From assembly GCA_024072375.1 (NCBI GenBank), contig CP099617.1, positions 291,001 through 355,000 of the forward strand: DNA of 64,000 nt. Direction: 5' to 3'. Shown here piece by piece: positions 20,256 to 29,419 of the stretch. The position numbers were made by a program, and so were the translations under genes. Numbering within the stretch: the stretch's first letter is position 1; each line of letters opens with the position of its first letter. The notes under the pieces were generated by a model. It did not search any database and was not told where the DNA came from. It was given only the letters and a program-made list of their open reading frames with translations. The stretch is from Sphingomonadaceae bacterium OTU29LAMAA1 (GTDB lineage: Bacteria; Pseudomonadota; Alphaproteobacteria; Sphingomonadales; Sphingomonadaceae).

Positions 20256-20267
20256 TGAGGGTCCTCA
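20256..20267. promoter_or_regulatory. Second palindrome just before the marR start
   Basis: TGAGG-GT-CCTCA, 5-bp arms, ends 3 bp before the ATG of the MarR-type gene and contains its purine-rich ribosome binding region. It could be a second operator or a start-site hairpin. Confidence 0.35.
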
Positions 20268-20270
20268 CAT

Positions 20271-20714
20271 ATGTCAGCATCCGAACCCCTCGCATCCAGC
20301 CTGTTCAGCCTGTTCCTGCGCATGCATCGTCTGATGAACCGGCGAATGGCCGATCAGGGCGCGTCGCTGGCGCGTACCAAGCTGCTGCTGTTCCTCGCCA
20401 AGCGCGGGCCGGCACGCGCGGCGGACATCGCCGAATTCTTCGACAATGCGCCGCGGACGGTGACCGAGGCGATCGACGGGCTGGAACGCGACGGGTTGGT
20501 GGTCCGCACCCCCGACACGCGCGATCGACGGGTGAAGCAGGTGTCGATCACCGATTCCGGCCGCCGCGTGATCGGTGAGACCGAGCCGATGCGGCAGGCG
20601 CTGATCGACGATGTGTTCGGCGTGCTCAGCGTCGGGGAACAGGCGCAACTCGAGGACATGCTCGGCCGGATGCTTGCCGCGGTCGACGCGCAGGAGGCGC
20701 TGCACCGCAGCTAA
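20271..20714 (+). CDS. MarR-family transcriptional regulator
   Basis: A 147-residue winged-helix repressor. The recognition region is ARAADIAEFFDNAPRTVTEAIDGLERDGLVVRTPDTRDRRVKQVSIT, ending with the wing motif DTRDRR that defines the family. Dimerisation helices lie at both ends. It is divergently placed against the emrA-emrB-tolC-type operon with operator-like palindromes between, so it most probably represses the pump and itself until a ligand is bound. Confidence 0.92.
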   Translation: MSASEPLASSLFSLFLRMHRLMNRRMADQGASLARTKLLLFLAKRGPARAADIAEFFDNAPRTVTEAIDGLERDGLVVRTPDTRDRRVKQVSITDSGRRVIGETEPMRQALIDDVFGVLSVGEQAQLEDMLGRMLAAVDAQEALHRS

Positions 20715-20790
20715 CCTCGCCTATTGCAACCGATCCGGACTGTGTTAGCCTCTGCATCGCCGTCGTTAGAACGGCAACGGGAGAGGTGTC

Positions 20791-20898
20791 ATGGACCGGT
20801 ATCAGCCGACCTTGTGCCAATGTGGTTTCGGGATACTCTGCGCCGCCAGCGGTGCGGCGCTGTCGATCTGCGCGGTGACTTTCGTTTTGTTGGGGTGA
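20791..20898 (+). CDS. Possible 35-residue membrane peptide
   Basis: A short frame (MDRYQPTLCQCGFGILCAAS to the end VTFVLLG) preceded by a strong GGGAGAGG ribosome binding site 4 bp before the ATG. The peptide has a CxC pair and one hydrophobic span of about 22 residues. No family recognised. It lies between the MarR gene and the convergent YbdD-like gene. Evidence is only the ribosome binding site and composition. Confidence 0.35.
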   Translation: MDRYQPTLCQCGFGILCAASGAALSICAVTFVLLG

Positions 20899-20920
20899 AG
20901 AGTTGGGGGGCGGCGATGCG

Positions 20921-21112
20921 TCAGCAGCATTTGCCGCCATTGCGCCCGCCGTATCGTGCCTTCTGACGGTCACGGAAGAACGCCGCCTCCGTCATCACCG
21001 GCCGGTCGGGATGCGTGGCCGCCATATGCTCTACATAGGTGCGGTAGGACGGCACGCCGACCATCAGCCGTCCGGTGTCGGCGAGGCCGCGCCACAGGTC
21101 TGCGGCACTCAT
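20921..21112 (-). CDS. YbdD/YjiX family small protein
   Basis: A 63-residue protein matching the short partner of CstA-type transporters: SAADLWRGLADTGRLMVGVP, then YRTYVEHMAATHPDRPVMT and the basic end FFRDRQKARYGG, finishing with KCC. Its ATG overlaps the cstA stop by 4 bp, so the two are translationally coupled. In E. coli the homologues sit in the same position after cstA and btsT. The role is presumed accessory to the transporter. Confidence 0.92.
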   Translation of the reverse strand: MSAADLWRGLADTGRLMVGVPSYRTYVEHMAATHPDRPVMTEAAFFRDRQKARYGGRNGGKCC

Positions 21113-23163
21113 TCCGCTGCCACCGCATAGGCCGGCACTTCGCTGGTGCTCGGCGCATCCAGCCGTCGCGCGATCAGGCAGGTGCGAATACCGTAGCCGA
21201 TGATCGACACCACCACCGCCAGGAACAGCGCGCACAGCGCGGCGTCGATGCGGTCGTTCATTACTACTCGGCTCATCTCGGCGAGCGACTTGGCGGGGGC
21301 GAGCACCTCGCCGCGCGCGGCGGCTTCGGAGAAGCGGCTGGCGTGCGCGAGGAAGCCGACGCGGGGATCGGCGGAGAACAGCTTCATCAGGCTGGCGGTG
21401 ACGGTACACAGAACCAGCCATGTCGCGGGCAGGATCGTCACCCAGGCGTAGCGTTCGCGTTTCATCCGGAACAACACCACCGTCGCCAGCACCAGCGCGA
21501 CCGCCGCAAGCATCTGGTTCGATATGCCGAACAGCGGCCACAGCGTGTTCACGCCGCCCAGCGGATCGGTGACGCCCTGATACAGGAAGAACCCCCACGC
21601 CGTGACGCATAACCCGGTGCCGATCAGCCCCGGCACGAACGACGTCGAATTGCGGAAGCTCGGCACCGCCAGCCCGATCAGGTCCTGCAGCATGAACCGT
21701 CCCGCACGGGTGCCGGCATCGACGGCGGTCAGGATGAACAAAGCCTCGAACAGGATCGCGAAATGATACCAGAAGGCCATCATCGCGCGTCCGCCGATGA
21801 GGTTGCTGAAGATGTGCGCCATGCCGACCGCCAATGTCGGCGCGCCGCCTGCGCGGCTGATGATCGTCGTCTCGCCGACGTCCCTTGCCGTCGATGCGAT
21901 CGTGTCCGCTGTGATCGGGAAGCCCATCGCGGTCACCGCGGCGGCGGCGCTGGCGGCGTCGGTGCCGACCACCGCGGCCGGGCTGTTCATCGCGAAATAG
22001 ACGCCCGGATCGATGATCGAAGCGCCGACCAGCGCCATGATCGCGACGAAGCTTTCCATCAGCATCGCGCCATAGCCGATGAAGCGCGCATCGCCCTCGC
22101 TCGCGATCAGCTTGGGGGTGGTTCCGCTGGCGATCAGCGCGTGGAAGCCGGACACGGCACCGCAGGCGATGGTGATGAACAGGAACGGGAACAGCGACCC
22201 GGACCACACCGGTCCGCTGCCGTCGATGAACTGGGTCAGTGCCGGCATGCGCATCGGTGGCGCCACCACGACGATGCCGATCGCCAATGCTGCGATCGCG
22301 CCGATCTTGAGGAAGGTCGAGAGGTAATCGCGCGGCGCCAGCAGCAGCCACACCGGCAGCAGCGAAGCGATCGCGCCATAGCCGATCAGGATCCAGCATA
22401 GCTGTACCGGCGTGTAGGTGAACCACGGCGCCCATGTCGCCGACGCCGCGATATCCTGTCCGTAGACGATCGCGAGTATTAGCCCGACGAGGCCGAGCAG
22501 CGATACCTCGCCGATCCGGCCCGGCCTGATCCATCGCGTGTAGACGCCCATCAGCAGCGCCAGCGGGATCGTCGCGGCGACGGTGAACATCCCCCACGGG
22601 CTGTCCGCCAGCGCCCGCACCACGATCAGCGCCAGCACCGCGAGGATGATGACCATGATCATGAACGCGCCGAACAGCGCGATCGTCCCCGGCACCGCGC
22701 CCATTTCCATCCGGATCAGCTCGCCGAGCGACCGCCCGTCGCGCCGCATCGACAGGAACAGCACCATGAAGTCCTGCACCGCGCCGGCCAGCACGACGCC
22801 CGCCAGAATCCACAGCATCCCCGGCAGATAGCCCATCTGCGCGGCGAGCACCGGGCCGACCAGCGGCCCCGCGCCAGCGATCGCGGCGAAGTGATGGCCG
22901 AACAATACGCGTCGGTCTGTCGGCACGAAATCGAGGCCATCAGGGTGACGCACCGCCGGGGTCGGCCGCGAAGGATCGAGCCCGACCACCACCTTGGCAA
23001 GGTAAAGCGAATAGAAGCGATAGGCGATCAGGTAGACCGAGACCGCGGCGACGACGATCCACACCGCGTTCACCGCTTCGCCGCGCGCGGTGGCGATGAC
23101 GGCGAGCGCTCCGGCGCCGATCAGGGCGAGGACGATCCAGCCGATCCTGCTTGCGATGCCCAA
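21109..23163 (-). CDS. cstA: CstA-family carbon starvation / pyruvate transporter
   Basis: Inner-membrane transporter of the CstA/BtsT family (684 residues, about 16-18 helices); characterised members import pyruvate or peptides. Signature segments include YLIAYRFYSLYLAKVVVGLD, HPDGLDFVPTDRRVLFGHHFAAIAGAGPLVGPVLAAQMGYLPG and TIACGAVSGFHALIASGTTPK. The coupled YbdD/YjiX gene follows. No BtsSR-like regulator is adjacent. It diverges from uvsE; the intergenic region is about 90 bp. Substrate inferred from family only. Confidence 0.93.
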   Translation of the reverse strand: MGIASRIGWIVLALIGAGALAVIATARGEAVNAVWIVVAAVSVYLIAYRFYSLYLAKVVVGLDPSRPTPAVRHPDGLDFVPTDRRVLFGHHFAAIAGAGPLVGPVLAAQMGYLPGMLWILAGVVLAGAVQDFMVLFLSMRRDGRSLGELIRMEMGAVPGTIALFGAFMIMVIILAVLALIVVRALADSPWGMFTVAATIPLALLMGVYTRWIRPGRIGEVSLLGLVGLILAIVYGQDIAASATWAPWFTYTPVQLCWILIGYGAIASLLPVWLLLAPRDYLSTFLKIGAIAALAIGIVVVAPPMRMPALTQFIDGSGPVWSGSLFPFLFITIACGAVSGFHALIASGTTPKLIASEGDARFIGYGAMLMESFVAIMALVGASIIDPGVYFAMNSPAAVVGTDAASAAAAVTAMGFPITADTIASTARDVGETTIISRAGGAPTLAVGMAHIFSNLIGGRAMMAFWYHFAILFEALFILTAVDAGTRAGRFMLQDLIGLAVPSFRNSTSFVPGLIGTGLCVTAWGFFLYQGVTDPLGGVNTLWPLFGISNQMLAAVALVLATVVLFRMKRERYAWVTILPATWLVLCTVTASLMKLFSADPRVGFLAHASRFSEAAARGEVLAPAKSLAEMSRVVMNDRIDAALCALFLAVVVSIIGYGIRTCLIARRLDAPSTSEVPAYAVAAE

Positions 23164-23255
23164 CGCGCGTCTCCCCCCGTGTAACCGTTGTGGACCTGCC
23201 TAACCGCGGTGGCCGGGGCGGGCAACCGGTGGCGGTCGCGGTCGTTGATAGCGAC

Positions 23256-24395
23256 ATGACCGATGCCGCACGACCGCTCAGATTAGGCTTTCCCGTCAAG
23301 GTGATGGGCAAGCCCGGCCTCAAGAGCAACGACACCCGACGCTGGCAGAAAGGCCCGCATCTGAAATGCTCGCTGGAGGAGGTCGACCGGATTCTCGACC
23401 ATCTGAAGGCGCACGATCTGAACATGTACCGGCTGTCGTCGGACCTAGCGCCGTACGCAACGCACCCGAATATGCCCCAATTTCATCGAATGGTGGCCGA
23501 AAGTGATGCCGAATTACGGGCATTCGGGGCGAAAGCGCGTGAATACGACGTCCGTTTGTCGTTCCATCCGTCGCAATATGTGCTGCTCAACAGCCCCGAT
23601 TCCGACCTGACCGCCAAGAGCATCTGGGACCTGTCGAGCCAAGCCGAAATGCTCGACCGGATGGAGCTGGACGACGAGGCAGTGATGGTGACGCACGTCG
23701 GCGGCGTCTACGGCGATCACGAGGCGAGCCGGGCACGGTGGATCGAGGGGTGGAACGCCTGCCCCGAGCATGTCCGGCGGCGGCTGGTGCTGGAGAATGA
23801 CGATATCCGCTTTTCCGCCGCGGATGCCTTGTGGCTGCACGAGCGGACGGGGGTGCGGCTGATCTTCGACTATCAGCATTTCTGGTGTCTCAATCCGGAG
23901 GGGCTCGACATGCGGGCGACGCTGGAGCGGTTTCTCGGGACGTGGCCGGATGGCGTGCGACCGAAAATTCACTTTTCGTCGCCGCGGACGGAGATGCGGG
24001 AGATCAAGCAGAAGGTCACCGCCAAGGATCGCGCGAGCGGGAAGGTGACCAAGAAGGGCGAAGTGACCAAGGCGCCGGTCAAGGCCAATGCGCGCGTCAA
24101 GACGGTGCTGCGCCCGCCGATCTGGACGGGGCATGCCGACTTCACCAACCCGTTCGAATTCGCGACCTTCATGCGGATGGCGGAAGGGCTGGTGTTCGAC
24201 GTGATGATGGAGGGGAAGGCGAAGGACGTCAGCCTGCTGAAGCTGCGGCCGGACCTGCTGCGGTTCGCGCCGGATGTGGCGGCGCGGTTCGGGATTTTCG
24301 CGGAGGATGCGGAGGGGCTGGCGCGGGATGAGGCTGCGTTGGAGCAGGGGGTGTCGGCGGACGAGGAGCCGGATGTAGATGAGGGGGTGCAGTAG
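23256..24395 (+). CDS. uvsE: UV damage endonuclease UvsE/UvdE
   Basis: TIM-barrel endonuclease that nicks 5' of UV photoproducts, an alternative to UvrABC (379 residues). It starts MTDAARPLRLGFPVKVMGKP. Probable metal ligands occur in order: H104 (SFHPSQYVLL), H147 (MVTHVGG), E180 (LVLEND), D205 and H208 (FDYQHFW), H239 (KIHFSSPR) and H293 (TGHADF). Residues 247-288 between the last two histidines form a Lys-rich insertion (KQKVTAKDRASGKVTKKGEV) not expected in the compact Thermus enzyme. The C-terminal tail is acidic. The ATG at 23256 was preferred over the open upstream frame. Confidence 0.92.
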   Translation: MTDAARPLRLGFPVKVMGKPGLKSNDTRRWQKGPHLKCSLEEVDRILDHLKAHDLNMYRLSSDLAPYATHPNMPQFHRMVAESDAELRAFGAKAREYDVRLSFHPSQYVLLNSPDSDLTAKSIWDLSSQAEMLDRMELDDEAVMVTHVGGVYGDHEASRARWIEGWNACPEHVRRRLVLENDDIRFSAADALWLHERTGVRLIFDYQHFWCLNPEGLDMRATLERFLGTWPDGVRPKIHFSSPRTEMREIKQKVTAKDRASGKVTKKGEVTKAPVKANARVKTVLRPPIWTGHADFTNPFEFATFMRMAEGLVFDVMMEGKAKDVSLLKLRPDLLRFAPDVAARFGIFAEDAEGLARDEAALEQGVSADEEPDVDEGVQ

Positions 24396-24523
24396 CTCCC
24401 CTCCCTGGAAGGGAGGGGCTGGGGGTGGGTGGCGTCTTGGCGATATGTACGACCGATGGCTTGCGGCGCCGTATCGTCAGGCATCCACCCACCCCCGACC
24501 CCTCCCTTGCAGGGAGGGGAGGA
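24396..24523. repeat. Inverted pair of palindromic intergenic repeats (family A)
   Basis: Arm 1 (24396-24432) and arm 2 (24485-24523) are near-identical in opposite orientation. Each arm is itself a hairpin (CCCCTCCCT / GGGAGGGG around a 4-nt loop) followed by a GGGGGTGGGTGG tail. About 50 bp of unique sequence separates them. They fill the gap between the convergent uvsE and acs genes. The form resembles REP-type elements, and they may also terminate both transcripts. Confidence 0.8.
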
Positions 24524-24531
24524 GGAGAGGG

Positions 24532-26469
<1,938 letters not shown>

Positions 26470-26559
26470 CACGCACCCTCGGCTAGGAACCACGGATGCT
26501 CTGGCGGCACCCGTGGCATTGACTAGTCAGGCGGGGGGCAAGATGCCAGCCGCCTTTGC

Positions 26560-27387
26560 CTATCGACCGAGGAAGGTGAGCAGGTCGCTGGTCAGGCGGT
26601 CGCCGTGGGTGGCGAACAGGCCGTGCGGCGCGCCGTCATATTCGACCAGCTGGCTGTTCGCGATGCCGACCGATGCGGCGCGGCCGGCGGCGTCGATCGG
26701 CACCGTCGCATCCGCCGTGCCGTGGATGATGAGGGTCGGCACGCGAAACGCGGACAGGTCGGGACGGAAGTCAGTGTGGCCGAACGCCTGCGCACAGGCG
26801 AGCGTCGGCTTGAGGCCCGCCTGCATCGCCGTCGCGGTTGCCCAGTCGAGCACGTCGTCGCTGACCGGGTGGCTGATGACGCCGACGCCGAAGAACTGCT
26901 TGAAGAAGGTGTCGCGGAAGAAATGCGCGCGATCCTTCTGGATGCTTGCGCCGATCTCGGCCAGCTTCTCTTCCGGCGTACCGTGCGGATTGTCCTCGGT
27001 TTTCAGCATGTAGGGGACGACGGAAGCGACCAGCCCGGCGGCGATCACGCCCTTGCCGCCGTGCCGGCTCATGTAGCGCGCGACCTCGCCGCCGCCCATC
27101 GAAAAGCCGATCACCGCGGCATCGTTCTCCGCGCCCGTGGCGGCCATGACGTCGGCGAGATCGTCCGCCAGCGTGTCGTAGTCATATCCGCTCCACGGCT
27201 GGCCCGACCGCCCGAACCCGCGCCGGTCGTAGGCGATGGCGCGGAAGCCCGCATCGGCCAGCGCCATCATCTGCGGGTCCCAACTGTCGGCGGACAGCGG
27301 CCAGCCGTGCAGCAGGATCACCGGACGGCCGGCGCCCCAGTCCTTGACGTAGATGTCGGTGCCGTCGCGGGTTTTGACGTAAGGCAT
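26560..27387 (-). CDS. Alpha/beta hydrolase, non-haem chloroperoxidase type
   Basis: A 275-residue alpha/beta hydrolase close to bacterial perhydrolase/chloroperoxidase enzymes. The oxyanion motif is HGWP (27-30). The catalytic triad is S96 in GFSMGG, D226 in GTADATVP and H255 in GAPHG. Physiological substrate unknown; such genes often serve peroxide or aldehyde stress. An exact EcfG-type promoter (27422-27446) lies 35 bp upstream, which supports general-stress control. The ATG at 27387 (MPYVKTRDGT) has AAGGA upstream. The open frame further upstream is not homologous. Confidence 0.92.
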   Translation of the reverse strand: MPYVKTRDGTDIYVKDWGAGRPVILLHGWPLSADSWDPQMMALADAGFRAIAYDRRGFGRSGQPWSGYDYDTLADDLADVMAATGAENDAAVIGFSMGGGEVARYMSRHGGKGVIAAGLVASVVPYMLKTEDNPHGTPEEKLAEIGASIQKDRAHFFRDTFFKQFFGVGVISHPVSDDVLDWATATAMQAGLKPTLACAQAFGHTDFRPDLSAFRVPTLIIHGTADATVPIDAAGRAASVGIANSQLVEYDGAPHGLFATHGDRLTSDLLTFLGR

Positions 27388-27421
27388 GATGCGAAGTCCT
27401 TTCAGGCGTTTGCCGGCGGTC

Positions 27422-27446
27422 AACGATGGCGGCGGATGGCCGTTCC
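27422..27446 (-). promoter_or_regulatory. EcfG-type general stress promoter of the hydrolase gene
   Basis: On the minus strand: GGAAC, 16 bp, CGTT, an exact match to the sigma-EcfG consensus GGAAC-N16-17-CGTT known for Sphingomonas. Predicted start of transcription is about 27415, leaving a leader of roughly 28 nt before the ATG at 27387. Confidence 0.78.
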
Positions 27447-27513
27447 TCACGGGGTGGCATTCCGGCGGCGCGGCTGTCAGCATCGGTGCAAAGCGCGAAT
27501 CGAGGAGTAGGAC

Positions 27514-29259
27514 ATGCGTATCATCCTGGCGGCATCGCTGCTGGCCATCGCCGTATCGGGCTGTTCGCCGGGCAAGCCGGCGGCCTCCGACCAGAATGCG
27601 GCGGCACCGGCGGCGACCCCTGTTAAGCCGAGCAACTGGGCGCAGTTCCGGGACGCTTTCGTCGAGAGCTGGTTCAAGCTCGATCCGGCCAATGCGGTCT
27701 ATCAGGGGCGGCACGACTTCGACGGGCAGTTGCCCGACTGGAGTGCGGCGGGGCTGAAGCGGCAGTCGGAATTCCTGCATCAGGCGATCGATCGCGCCCG
27801 TGCCTTCGGCGACGCCGACCTCAAGCCGGACGAGGCGTTCGAGCGGGATTATCTGATCCGCGTCGCCGAGGGGAAGCTGTTCTGGCTCGACGATGCCGAC
27901 CAGCCGCACAGCAATCCGGCGTATTATGTCGGCGGCGGGCTAGATCCCAATGTCTATATCGCACGACCCTATGCCGATGCGCCGACGCGGATGAAGGCGC
28001 TGATCGCCTTTCTGCAACGCGTGCCGGCGGCGGCGGGGAACATCCGCGCCAATCTGAAGACGCCGATGCCGCGATCGTTCATCGATTACGGCGTGGCGGG
28101 TTTCAACGGGTTCGCGGATTATTACGTCGGTGATGCCCGGAAGGCGTTCGCCGATGTCGCCGATCCCGCGATGCAGGATCAACTGACGCAGGCCGCCACG
28201 GCGGCCAGTGACGCGATGCGTGACCTCGGCACGTGGCTGGACGGCCAGCGTGCCACGGCGACGGGCGATTTCGCGCTGGGCGCCGATCGATTCCAGCGGA
28301 TGGTGCGGGCGACGGAAGGGGTCGACACCTCCCTCGATACGCTGGAGGCGGCGGGCCGCGCCGACCTGAAGCGCAATCAGGATGCGCTGGCGGCCGCGTG
28401 CAAGCTGTTCGCCCGGGGCAAGACGATCCCCGAATGCATCGACAAGATGAACGCGGACAAGGCGGCCGATGGTCCGGTGGCGGAGGCGCGGCGCCAGATC
28501 CCGGTGCTGCGCGCGTTCGTTGAAAAGAACGACCTCGTCACGATCCCCGGCACCGAACAGGCCAATGTGGAGGAGAGCCCGCCCTACAACCGGCAGAACT
28601 CCGCCTATATTGATCCCGCCGGTCCGTATGAGACAAACATCCCGTCGGTCTATTATATCTCACCGCCCGATCCGGCGTGGGACCAGAAGACGCGCGATGC
28701 CTTCGTACCTGGCAAGAAGGACCTGCTGTTCACCTCGATCCACGAAGTGATGCCGGGGCATTTCCTCCAGTTCCTGCATGCCAACCGGTCGCAGTCGATG
28801 TTCGGGCGGATCTTCGTGGGGTATGCCTTTGCCGAGGGCTGGGCGCATTATGCCGAGGAGATGATGTGGGAGGCGGGCCTGAACAAGGGCGATGCCGAGA
28901 CGCATATCGGGCAGATCAGCAATGCGCTGCTGCGCGATTGCCGGTTCCTGTCGGCGATCGGGTTGCATGCGCGGGGGATGACGCAGGCGCAGAGCCTGAC
29001 GATGTTCCGCGAGCAATGCTATCAGGACGAGGGCAATTCGCGGCAGCAGGCGGCGCGGGGGACGTACGATCCGGCGTATCTGAACTATACGATGGGCAAG
29101 CTGCTGATCCGCAAGCTGCGCGACGACTGGGTGGCGAGCCGTGGCGGGCGGAAGGCTTGGAAGGCGTTCCACGATCAGTTCCTGAGTTACGGCGGGCCGG
29201 CGATTCCGTTGGTCCGGCAGCGGATGATGGGGGAGGCTGAGGCGAAGGCGGTGTTTTAG
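27514..29259 (+). CDS. DUF885-family lipoprotein, putative metallopeptidase
   Basis: A 581-residue exported protein. The signal peptide with lipobox AVSGC makes Cys17 the lipidation site, followed by an Ala/Pro linker. The DUF885 domain covers the rest, with the metal-binding-like motif HEVMPGH at 410-416 and downstream GRIFVGYAFAEGWAHYAEEMMWEAG, in which the Glu residues could complete a zinc site. Family members are annotated as putative carboxypeptidase-like enzymes, with little biochemistry. A GAGGAG ribosome binding site precedes the ATG. Its 3' end is followed by a repeat pair. Confidence 0.9.
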   Translation: MRIILAASLLAIAVSGCSPGKPAASDQNAAAPAATPVKPSNWAQFRDAFVESWFKLDPANAVYQGRHDFDGQLPDWSAAGLKRQSEFLHQAIDRARAFGDADLKPDEAFERDYLIRVAEGKLFWLDDADQPHSNPAYYVGGGLDPNVYIARPYADAPTRMKALIAFLQRVPAAAGNIRANLKTPMPRSFIDYGVAGFNGFADYYVGDARKAFADVADPAMQDQLTQAATAASDAMRDLGTWLDGQRATATGDFALGADRFQRMVRATEGVDTSLDTLEAAGRADLKRNQDALAAACKLFARGKTIPECIDKMNADKAADGPVAEARRQIPVLRAFVEKNDLVTIPGTEQANVEESPPYNRQNSAYIDPAGPYETNIPSVYYISPPDPAWDQKTRDAFVPGKKDLLFTSIHEVMPGHFLQFLHANRSQSMFGRIFVGYAFAEGWAHYAEEMMWEAGLNKGDAETHIGQISNALLRDCRFLSAIGLHARGMTQAQSLTMFREQCYQDEGNSRQQAARGTYDPAYLNYTMGKLLIRKLRDDWVASRGGRKAWKAFHDQFLSYGGPAIPLVRQRMMGEAEAKAVF

Positions 29260-29266
29260 AAGGATT

Positions 29267-29409
29267 GTTCGCGCGGAGGCGCGGAGGGGGCTCGCCCGCG
29301 GCAGCTTTATCCTGATGATCCGAGCGTCGGATTTGCCGAACGGTTGGTGGATGAGGGCCGCTGGCGCGGCAGGCGGGACACCTCCGCGTCTCCGCGCCTC
29401 CGCGTGAAC
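29267..29409. repeat. Inverted pair of GGAGGCGCGG-type repeats (family B)
   Basis: Arm 1 (29267-29287) reads GTTCGCGCGGAGGCGCGGAG; arm 2 (29380-29409) carries the reverse complement with two differences and one extra internal unit. They lie in the gap between the convergent DUF885 and MFS genes, about 90 bp apart. The GCGGAGRCGCGGAGG unit is internally repetitive. No T-tract is visible. Confidence 0.7.
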
Positions 29410-29419
29410 CAACTTTCTT

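Noticed and set aside
21109..23163. cstA gene as part of a BtsSR-type sensed pyruvate system
   Set aside because: No LytS/LytTR-type sensor-regulator pair is adjacent; only the YbdD-like partner supports the family call.
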